Source of the DNA: Apostichopus japonicus
Lineage: Eukaryota; Echinodermata; Holothuroidea; Aspidochirotida; Stichopodidae
NCBI RefSeq assembly: GCF_037975245.1
Contig: NC_092567.1
Location: forward strand, 6,756,714 to 6,820,713
DNA length: 64,000 nucleotides
Direction: 5' to 3'
Shown: one piece after another, positions 35,839-46,600 of the stretch
Layout of the letters: every line of letters begins with the position of its first letter
How positions within the stretch are numbered: the first letter of the stretch is position 1
Made by a program: the position numbers and the translations under genes
Notes under the pieces: model-generated
What the model was told of the DNA's origin: nothing
Databases searched by the model: none
What the model saw: only the letters and a program-made list of their open reading frames with translations

Positions 35839-38800
35839 GTAAGAGAGACATAGATTCATGTTCCTGTTAATAAGTAACGGTAATTTTAATAACAGACAAA
35901 GAGGTATAAATTAATGTTGAACAAAGAAATAAGACAAAAGAGTATTATACTTTGTTTCTCATCAGAGGGAAAAGAATTATAATTGTCGTGTATCGAACAG
36001 GGAATTTAGATAGACCAGCTACAAGTTTATATCTGGTAATGATGATAGCACTGTTCTCAATGTCAAATTTAGATGCGGCCTAAATAATCTTCCTTCCGCA
36101 CACACTGTCAAAGAAAAGATCCACAAAGTTGCGAATAGACATTTAAATACTACAAGGTTAGTCTGATGTTATGGTGTGTTGAAAGTCTCACACCGAAGTG
36201 GAATTTAACATTTAAACATTTTAGCTGTCAAGACAAGGTTGACTGTAAAAGGAAACGGAAGGTGTAACCATTTTCTTTATACACAGAAAAGGCTAACTCT
36301 AGAAGTCTATATTCAAATATCTCTACGTCCATAATCTTTCATATAATAAAATCATTAGAATCATTCTCCGGGGTGGAGGAGGGGTTGGGGAAAGTTAAGG
36401 AGGAGCTAAGGTTCTCACATAAATTTGGTAAACGATACAATAAAGTTTGCACGTAAGCATCATCACATACCCGTCAAACAGAAACACATTAATGATTGAA
36501 ATTGAAGAGATAAACTGGTCCTCTCTGTTGATGAGTGAGTCTAGGAGCAAGATGATTTACTGGGTTGTGAGGGTATCCGTTGGGTTATAGCATCGTTATT
36601 ATTCATTGTGATGCGAGAGGGTCCATTGTGACTAAAATGACTTACTTGGAGTAGAAACCATTTACTGTGGAATGTGAGCACCCCAAGCTGTTGTTATACC
36701 AAATATAAAGAAACTAGAAACAATGTACAAAAAAAAAAAGTTTTAGTATCTGAGAGATCACGTGCATCAGGTAAGTTACAATGAGGGTATCTTTAGACCA
36801 AACTGACATGATAGCAACGGCGTAGGTATTTAATGAAGATAAACCTATATGAATATGAGGTGACTCCTCAACATTTCCAACAAAAGTCAAAAGAATAAAC
36901 ACAATAATTGGGCAATAAGCTTAAATCAATGCTGACGTGTCAGTCCAGAGCGGCGAGAAATACAAGTAATTTAAAGACGATTGTTGTCTAAAAATGGATT
37001 GATTTCTAGCACAACCTGATACTGTTAGTATTTAACCATGTAATCGGTCATTTTTTTAATATTTTACCAAACTAGTCAAATTGAGATATAAAGCATGATT
37101 CCATTTTATTTTCCAAAGATATAATATTCAATGCAAACATTAATCTTAAACATGTTGCCTACACACATGTACAAACAGGTGGCGCTTGTAACACCAAATC
37201 AGAAGGTTATTTTTTATTTCTTTTTATTTAAATTTGTGACATTATCTATAATGACTATTGTTTAGTCCAGCTAACGAACAATGTTCTTTTGAATGTTTAG
37301 TATCGAATTATGTCTTCTATTAACATAATTAACACAAAGGCTGCTTCAAAGCATGTTATATCTAACCTACCGAGGCCCTTTTAATGTTTAGTTAGCTTAC
37401 ACGTACAGCTAGGATTGTGTGGGCCTACTGGTAATAACGAATACTGAGTTTGTATAGTCACCATGCAGAAGACGGATGAGTTGACGTGATGAAATATGTC
37501 TGTTGATAGGCAGAAAATTAGCGGCTTGTAGTTCCATTGTTTTAAGGCTGAGGGAGGATTCGTCCGACTAAATTATTTAAATCTAAAATATGTAAACCAA
37601 AGTTGAATGAAGATGTTTATTCCCTAACCCCCCCCCCAAATTAATGGACGTCTATCAAATTAACGTCATTAAATCGTCAACAATTTTACAATAATTTCAT
37701 ATACATCGGCCACTTTCACCCTGCAACACCCGGATCGCTTTACGTTTTTTTTTAATTAAGAATCGCTTTACTGATACTGTACAGAGAAACTATAACAACA
37801 TGGTAAGAAACTTCTAAGAAAGTAATATGGCTTACAATTTCTTGTATAGACAGGGTTTTGAGGGTCCTATTTGTCTAAACGGAACAGTGATTATCTATCA
37901 GTATAGTTGTGTATATTTTCGCAATTAGGGTTCCCGGGACGCCATAATTACACTTTAAAAACCTACTTTCAGGATTTGTTACGACTGCGTAACTGTCTCC
38001 GGTCCAACATGACCACTAGCCATAGGTTTTAAGCGAGCTATTGATCTTTGGAACATTCTCAGAGCAGTTTGGGACTGTTACTTAGACTGGTTTATAAACC
38101 ACCATAGACCAATATCTGAATGATTTATCCTTAATTAAAATATAGTTTTGGAGAACAAGGTAACACTAGCAAACAAGACTCTGTCTTGCGCACTATAATG
38201 TGCACTTAAAATTAACCCCTAAACTGTTAATAGTCTTTCGCATGCATTTATACTAAACGACTATAACGCCTACACTGAAAATAAGAACTGCGATAAGTTC
38301 CGCCTAACAAAACATAAAGCAGAGCCCGGTCTAGCATGGTCGAGAGAACCAACTAATATACATATCCAGTTAGAAGTCACGAATGGTGACGTCATGGAAT
38401 TCCGTTATTTAAAGGTACAACAGTATGAACTTTTTCACGAAATGATCCGATTGGTTTCTAAGTTCTAGAGGAAGAGGGGAGAGGGGTGTCCAACTGGAAA
38501 TATATAAACCACATTTATGGATCAAACTCAGTTTACCTTCAGAATAGAGTACACTGGCCATTTTAACCCCCCAAAAATGCTGCACTCTTCACCAGATCCT
38601 GAACTCTCACCATTCTATTGCATAATCACATGAGTCAATGTCCAATTTGATTAGGCTCCCACGTTTGTGAATTCTTTAGAAAAGCACACAATATGAGCTG
38701 GATGACCTGGATATGGTTCTGTAACGATTAAATTCATGTTTGAAAGGGATTGTCGAACTTCCATAATGATGAGAATGTTAAACTTTGCATCTTAATTGAA

Positions 38801-39521
38801 AATGGCTACTCAGCTAGACGGGATCAGCTTATAAACAGGACGGAACATTTCCCTGCATCGCACCAATGTGTGATAGTACATTGGGATGCATTGATTAAGG
38901 CATCGTGATAGGAAGGGAAAATCCCCTGAATATGCCATTTGATGGTTACCAGCAGGGAGGAGGATGGGGTGTGGAGATAAGTGAACTGATTATTGTACAG
39001 TAATACTGTTTTACACAGAAACCTTTTAATATATTGGGAAAGGATTATATCCTCGTGCTTTGAGTCAATATGTGTTGACATATTCTATTCATTTTGTTAT
39101 GTATATACTTATTTCCAATATTTCAAGCAAACAGTAGAACTTTTTATAGAATCCAACCTTCACAAATCCTTTCGAGCATGGAATCAGAGGGACCACATCA
39201 TAGGTGACCATGGTTTTATGGATTAAGCCTTCATGTGTATATCATCTTCAGTAATAAAATATTCACAGGATATTCTTGCTAGAAATCCCTAAACAAATAA
39301 CTGAAATAATAATAAACAGGACAAAAATAGTCCATACATTTGAAAACATGCAAAATTAATTTTACAAAAGGTAAAAAAAAAGGTTGTGGTAACATGAATC
39401 CATTATCTTTTAAATAACACTTCTTATATGGCTGCATATAATTAATATTTACAACATTTAAATACACTGCATTGTGTTATCTTATACATATTTATTGCTT
39501 ATACTTTTCCCTCTTGTTTAG
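35839..39521 (+). other. Intron 4 of the visible gene (3,683 bases)
   Basis: GT at 35839, AG at 39520-39521. It is AT-rich, with a C run at about 37628 and one TGACGTCA octamer at 38387. The short frames at 36714, 38824 and 39279 show no family features. No transposon with clear ends was recognised. Confidence 0.7.
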
Positions 39522-39569
39522 AAGTTCGATGAGTGGACTTACAAGAGAAACCTGGCAAGTCTCGAGTAA
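39522..39569 (+). CDS. LRR-protein last coding exon with stop
   Basis: Acceptor CTCTTGTTTAG, then KFDEWTYKRNLASLE and TAA at 39567-39569. The exon continues to 39571, where CT/GTAAGTC is a good donor, giving a final intron (39572-40300) two bases after the stop. The joined protein tail (142 residues from 13764) ends without a membrane segment, consistent with a cytoplasmic protein. A stop this close before a junction should not trigger nonsense-mediated decay. Confidence 0.75.
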   Translation, partial: KFDEWTYKRNLASLE

Positions 39570-40018
39570 CTGTAAGTCAATACAGCTGAATACCCTCTAC
39601 CTTAGTAGCTAACATTGTCTTTGTTAACAGTGATTATGTATGTTACTTTTAATTGGAATATCTTAATATATTAAAATAAATCTCCATCATTAGCCACATT
39701 TTTTATCCCTATATCTGTAATTTTCTAATCTTATCTGGTCACTAATATTATCTGCTTCGACTGTAATTGGTTTTATTATATTGTTTTAACAACCAAGCTG
39801 ATCCCTGATTAAATGTATGAAGATGAGTGATAAGTTCCTTCCATTAACAGAAAAAAAGTATGTGTTCATTATTACAATAGTTTTAGATGTACACAACCTT
39901 CCTTTCCGCTGCTTAGGCGTAAGAAGGACATAACTTCAAATAGATATAAGAAAAAATGTATACCTACCTACGAGGACAACAAAGGCATTGGAGAGGGCGC
40001 TGCTATGGATTATGTGAC

Positions 40019-40042
40019 CAGAGCCGTATATATACGGCTCTG
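40019..40042. mobile_element. 24-bp perfect palindrome in a 9-bp target duplication
   Basis: Each arm reads CAGAGCCGTATA, so the two together form a perfect palindrome. It is flanked by TTATGTGAC at 40010-40018 and 40043-40051. This is what two terminal inverted repeats joined with no interior would look like. It lies in the last intron (39572-40300). A 17-base version (9258-9274) is present in copy A and absent from the matching place in copy B. Confidence 0.6.
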
Positions 40043-40300
40043 TTATGTGACCAAAGAGGGCAACTTCATACCGGTCGATAGCTTGTATCACGTGTCGCGG
40101 TGTTTTGTTAAGCTGGTTGGTTTAATTACTTGTATCGCGTGTCGCGGTGTTGGCTTATTGTACTGCTGGCGCTTTTTATGGGGGGGGGGGGGTTGTGTAG
40201 GTCTTACTTCTCCATTGTTCTGTTTATAAGTAGTTTGCTCGATCCAGTTATGATGATAGCAATATTACCTAATACATATCATTTTATCTTTATATTTCAG

Positions 40301-40890
40301 CTCAAATACATGATCATCTAACATCGCCAATCATCAGCAGGCAGGACTGTGACGTCATTCACTCTCTTCTCAAAACGATGGCAGTAATTTCAGTGAGAAA
40401 GAATCTGATAAAGGGTTTAGGTTGTTAATATCTCCCAAATACTACAAACATCGCCAGATAAAGCCCCTGTATAATACACATGCGAATCACGATCCACTGC
40501 GTGCACGTGTATGTTCATATACATACACACACGCATAGCGTTAGCAAGAACTTCCCAATTGAGCATCAACAGTGCAAGACCCAGCCAATGAGAAGCGAGG
40601 TGTGCAAATGATGGCCTTTACCGCGCTGGGAAAAAAATCTCGCGTACTAGTGTGATTGTGACGTCATAATATTTCTGTCTTCATTAAAGGTAATCTTGAT
40701 GAACACTGTACCTTTTGCAGCCAGTATGGATGGATCTTGTTTCGATATTAAGTTGTACAATACAACTAATAACTCCAAATCATACAAAGATGTGAAATAT
40801 GTAGGTAACTGCATGTGTGTTATAAAGGATGGCTTTCGGCAGACTCTTAGTCTTAAGTTCAAAAGTCAATAAATAAGTCATATTATTAAA
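40301..40890 (+). other. Probable 3' UTR exon of the LRR gene
   Basis: A good acceptor (TTATCTTTATATTTCAG, ending 40300) follows the donor at 39572. The exon would carry the 3' UTR, with an AATAAA at 40868-40873 as the likely poly(A) signal; the exact cleavage site is not visible. It contains TGACGTCA at 40350 and 40659. Confidence 0.5.
40868..40873 (+). terminator. Poly(A) signal AATAAA
   Basis: Canonical hexamer about 570 bases into the putative 3' UTR exon. It is the first perfect one seen downstream of the acceptor at 40300 and before composite B. Confidence 0.45.
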
Positions 40891-41566
40891 GTTTCTACAG
40901 CTATTCTGGTTTTGTCAGATATTCACCTTTAAAATATGCTGGATGTCTGGAATGCTCCTTAAAAGCTAATTTGACCGTGACGTAGGCTCCTCAGTGCAGG
41001 TCTAAATATTAATGTAAAGCTATTGTTTCATAAATGTTAATGTTACTCAACAAAGATAAGGTTTCTTAACTTCACATTCCAATCAGAGATAATTTTGATG
41101 AATTTCAATTCCATTTGTCCGTGTAAATGTTGTACCACGTAGAATTTGTTCTTGTATTCGATGAACTTACATGACTGTCTCCGTATTATATTAAATAGTC
41201 CAGTAATCTTTACTGGTGAACTCAGCTGTTTAAAGTAACATGTCTAAAAATGCTGTAGTAAAACAACCTAGACTGAAAGCCAGTGGTCTAATGTTGAGCT
41301 TAAAGTTATCCTTTAATATACTACATGTTCAACTACATAGTTTTGAGCTTTAAAATCTACAAGACGAAATTTGTTAGGTTTTGTTAGTTACATTGCTGTC
41401 GTTCTGGGACTAGATGGGTTACAAGGTGGTGGAGACATAAATGTTATCTTGTGACCATATCTAAATCTGACGTATATGCTGCTAAAGTTTGTAGAGACTG
41501 TACACTATATTTCATATTAAGAGACAGCGACCTTAGTTTCGCCACCAACTGAAATAATATGGTGAC
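40891..41566. other. Spacer between the gene's 3' end and composite B
   Basis: AT-rich DNA without a supported gene. A TGACGTCA octamer at 41563-41570 overlaps the composite's target duplication. Confidence 0.5.
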
Positions 41567-41571
41567 GTCAC

Positions 41572-43688
41572 CAGGCGCGTATCCAGGATTTTCAAACAGG
41601 GGGGCGCGAATTACTATCTAAGCGGAGCGCCACCATCGGTTGGCGCGCAGCGTACAAGAAAATTTCTTGTTTTGAAACCCCCCAGATCACCGGAAACGGC
41701 ACTTCTCGGGCTTGAAATGACCAACCAGATGTACACTTTTTACCTGAGAACCAAGTATTTCCTAATAGTTTTTTTTTTTCCATCCATAACCTTTTTGAAG
41801 ATTGTCAACCCGGCACACATCATGTTCGACCTGATCGCATCTCCTGTGGGTCTTTGCTTTTGTAGGTGATTCTACGTCGCGGCCCACAATACCCGTCAGC
41901 CCCACTTTTCAAGGTTTTAAGCCCCATATTTGTTCAGAATTTGAAAATTCACATTTCTCGTGAATAAACTCACTTCAAAACATAGCCATAATGTTGTACA
42001 AAATTTCATCTATGGACAACCAATATAGAAAAAACTTCCTTCAACCCCTAACAGACCGGTCAAAATTGCACGAGTAGAGGGAAGTGTGATGTAGAATGTT
42101 GGTCAGAAATTTTCGAAAATTCAGACACAGTTAATTTATTGGTGTACAAATATTAAAACCTGTTATAACGGCTATTATAAAACTTGGTTGAAGGAAATGA
42201 AAAAATAGCAGATATTTCCTTCAACCTTACACTACACACATAGGCGTAGGAGGCGCGGCGGCAGTGGCGGATCTAGGGGTATTGGTCAGGAGTGGCGAGA
42301 ATGGTCTGAAGGGGTGCTTTCGACACTATCTAAGCGGAGCGCCACCACTGGTTGGCGCGTAGCGTACATAAAATTTTTGAGTAAAGATACTCTCTAGATC
42401 GCCGGAAATGACCTTTTCCGGGCCTGGCTAATTTGCAGATAAACGAAGAATAAGGTGTCATCGCCAAATTACACCAACAAAATGTGACAAATGTCAATAA
42501 GTAGATGAGAGCGCAATAACAAAGTCAATAATCTCGAATAAGTAAAAAGTGGTAAAGAGCTGAAAAAGGCGCCAGCAGTCCATTTGAGTCCGTCAGGGGG
42601 GCATCCGCCCCCCTGACCATATGGACGCTCCGCCACTGCGCGGCGGGGGTACAGGCCCTAATTCGCCATTACTAATGTAAAAGAGAGTTTTGACATAATT
42701 GGACCTCCATGCTTTTTATACATCTACATGTGACATGTCGTTGTTTTCATTAGCATCCCGCGGTATACTGCGCAATTTGAACGGACCGTACGGTACATGA
42801 TGGCATGCGATGTAATAACCGATGCTTGCTTATATGATATTGACATGAACACGTTGAACGTGCGCGAAGCGCGCGAAAATTTTTGGTTATTTTTTCAGGC
42901 AAGTCGGACAGTTTTGAGGCTTTTCATCCTGCTACGCCATTTTCATGCTCACTGATATGATGTGATATCTGCTGTTTGCGTTACAAATTCAAACAGGCGC
43001 GTAGCGAGGAATTTGCCAAGGGAGGGGCGAAGCCTGTAGGCAAATTATCTAAGCGTAGCGCCACCATAGGTGGGCGCGAAGCGTACAAGCAAATTTTGGC
43101 CGAAAATGTCTCCCAGATCACTGGAAATGACACTTTCCAGGCCTTGTAAGTTGCCTCTAAGCACTTTCTATTTTGAAATTACTTAGCAATATCATTTAAA
43201 AAAATGCTGAATGGCGGGGGGGGGGCGGGCGGTCGCCCCCATCCCAAAATGCGTCATGTTCCCCGACGACACGGTCGAGTTCGAGACCAGCCACAGTTGG
43301 TTTCATAGCACAGTTCTACACACGCGTTATGATAGACCATATATAGTATATATATAAATCATTAGTGAGAGAGGAAAATGGAAACGTCACAAAATGGAGT
43401 TGTCGGTGTAAGGGGTAGGGTGAGTCACACTTTTACGAAATCATTGATCCGTCACTGGCTACCCTTCAGCGCTGTAATGATGTCACTGTTCTTCTTTCTC
43501 TTCCCGGTGTCTTCGTGTTTTGCTTTTCCTCCCTCTTTTTCTCCTTTTTCTCTCTTTCTTCTTTTTCTTTTCCCTTCCTTCCTCTCCTCCTCCTCTTTTT
43601 CCCCCTCTTTTTTCTTCTCTTTTTTCCCTTCTCTTTTTCTTACCCGGGGGGCGCGCGCCCCCAACGCCCCCCCCTGGATACGCACCTG
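41572..43688 (-). mobile_element. Composite transposon copy B (inverse of copy A)
   Basis: Ends CAGGCGCGTATCCAGG and, inverted, CAGGTGCGTATCCAGG, mirror images of copy A's. The flanks are the 5-bp duplication GTCAC (41567-41571 and 43689-43693), different from copy A's AGTTA. Length is 2,117 bp against 2,113 for A, and the same three layers appear in reverse order. The CT-rich frames near 43378-43716 are the complement of A's purine tract. Confidence 0.88.
42262..42638 (-). mobile_element. hAT-type MITE nested in copy B
   Basis: Counterpart of 9676-10055. It starts CAGTGGCGGATC (one arm diverged) and ends GCTCCGCCACTG, in the perfect duplication CGCGGCGG (42254-42261 and 42639-42646), the complement of A's CCGCCGCG. 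Same insertion, carried along in the composite. Confidence 0.88.
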
Positions 43689-43693
43689 GTCAC

Positions 43694-46600
43694 TGATTAC
43701 CAAGTTTAAGAAATGACAATTGACAATTTACTATGTGTGTGTCTTGACTTTAGCTCGATGTAACTTAGAACATAACAAAAACAGAGAAGCACATGTTACA
43801 GAGAATGAGTAATTATGAGAAACGCGTCCACTATTAATTAAGATATATTACCCCACCTATTAGGCGGGTTTAACCATAGGTAGCATATATAATTTGAATT
43901 TTATTGCTAGCGGTTTAAATAAAGAGAAAGGTTGTTCTACCTACTCGCGTATCCCTGGTCAGATATTGCTGGTGACCTGCTCTCGACCTCCATGCACTCC
44001 TCGTTGCAGGGTATAACATCCTTTATTGATCCAATTGTGTGTAATGATATGATTCATCAAAAATCCAGACCCTATCTCCACCTTCCTACCACCCCCCCCC
44101 CTCACCTTCCCCTACTAACACTTTACTACTCAGAACAATACATAAACACCTAACTCTGTTAATATTTTTAAACTATTTTCTAGCTCACATGTTTAAAATC
44201 TGTATATACTGTATCCACATGCATTCGGTAAGTAGGAGTGCGTGATTAAACTTTTATGTGGTTTCTTCGTTCTTCCTTTTAATAAATTAAGATTTAAGCT
44301 GTGACATATCGGTTACGTAATGTCTTAAATCTAACTAGAGTAGAGCCACAACGTTAGGACTAAATAACATTCATTAGTTATCTACACTAACATTGTGTTA
44401 TTAAAATAGATCTACAAGAACTTATATGTGATATTAATTAATATCTGTGATGTTTTTGTTCTAAGTCAGCATTTCTTCATTTCTTTCTGTACCTATGTAT
44501 TATCGTTCTTAACATGAATACAATAAGATGACGTCATGTTACGTCATATTATATGATCATATAACAAATGTATAGTATGTGCATATTAAGTAACTGAGAC
44601 TTTAATAACTTCACCGATCAATACTTTATTTTGGATAATTATTTTGAGCTTCGCTTTATGAATGTTTTCATTGATTTATGATCTGTACATTTCATATCAT
44701 CATTTTAATAATTGCGTTTATTATTAATAATTTTACGGCATATCCTATTCGATGTACAGTATTAACTGATCCCATCAGCGCACGAAGAATATAACATGAA
44801 CGCTCAAAATAGTTTACCGACAAACAAACATACACACGTTTCTATTGAGTGTTAACGTTAACTCTTCGAACGTTAAGTTAAAGATGCTTTGATCATGCGC
44901 AATTAGTTATATTTCTCCAGGTATGATAACATGACGTCGATATAGGATTTATAACATTACTACAGAAATTAAGGAGATAGACAGGTTCCCATTATTGTTA
45001 GCGCTTTTCGTTATGTTTTAAATCAAAACTGACTGTAACGTCGATAATCTTAAAAATGAAAATCAAGAGGAAAATTTACATTTGGCTTATTACAGAGAAT
45101 CACACACTAAGCATCCTGGTGAAATGTGAATCCAATTCCTGTATTGCGTTTTTGAGATATCGATAGTTGATGACATTTCAACAGTTTTTACTGAAAGTGA
45201 ACTTGAAGCTGACAGGTGTGATGTCATAGCAGGTGTGATGTCAGGTGATGTCAAGTGTGATGCCACTGACAGCAAATGTTTTCACTTCCTTGGTTTGACT
45301 TTAAATTGCGAAAGATCCCAACTTTGTTTAAAGGTAAGTGACAATTACAATACCCATAGTTTAGTACAACCAATTTTGACAAAGAAAATTAGACTCCCCT
45401 CGCCCCCCCCCCTTTTTTTGATTCCTTGTCGAAGGCAAAAGGAACCTATGCGATGGTGATGTCGTGTACGTGTGTCTGTGTGTGCTTCTGTGACACTGGC
45501 TTGGGTCCGCGATAACTCAACAACGGAGTGATGGATATTTGTCGTACTTGCTAAATGTAGATGTATTATAGTAAGAAGGTGTGCCCTATTTGTTAGCGCT
45601 GACTTTATGAATATTAATGAGGTGATTCCCTTTTGGACCCGAAGTTGTAGGCCCCAATATTTGTGGGACCATTTGAGCGCAAAGTTTAATTGGGCCCTAA
45701 TTTTAGGAACGGGCAAAATGTTATATTGCAATAACTCCATAACCTTCAAGTACATCAGATTGTATCCAATATTGGAATACAGTTGTTGGTAAATAGCTAG
45801 TACATGTGGGCATAAATATTATAATACCGTATTGGGTGAAGACGTAAAACACTTTAATATTCCACTAATCAAGTAACCATAGCGACCGTTGGACACTTCT
45901 TAATATTGTATCGTCTATATTTACCTTCCGTTGATATTATAGTACTAAATATTAGTTTAGTTTAATTTTTAAATATTACATTTTGCCTTCATTAATTGCT
46001 TCATATACAGTCTTGTCTTGTTACATAATTTTTACTCTTCATTATTTTAATGCGCTTTATAAATGATTCTACCGGTTTCGTTTTAATTCAGATCTTTATT
46101 ATCTTTATACTCAGACATTTTCCTTCGATTTAGAACAATTCTAAGACATATCTAATACTTGCTCTAATTATTGTGATATTTCGTCATTAATTATTAGATT
46201 GCTTTCTACTTCATCCGTTTATTAATTTTACTTTTTTTCAAGATTTAGTTGCTTTATTTCGTTCCTCCTATTTCTATGTTATGAATTAATCTTTGATAAT
46301 ACTCACGCGTAATACAGTGAATATTAGAAGAATATTGTTAAATGTTATAATAATAACAATGACAGGCTGTCTATCGTTATACCATTAATTGTGTTATTCA
46401 AAATCAAACTAAAACAATGTCTTAGACATTCATTAATAACAATGACATGATTTGCTTTTCAATACAGTTCTTTATTCCATGATTATGATCTCTAATTATG
46501 TTTCTTTGGAGTCAATAGGAACACGTGACTAACGTATTATAGTAAGATAACATTGCAATACATGATAATGATCATAACGAAGATGGTGTTCTATATATTT

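Noticed and set aside
40684-40932. Third TTAA-bounded element (TTAAAGGT ends) in the 3' UTR
   Set aside because: Inverted similarity is only about 8 bp including TTAA, which is too little to separate from chance.
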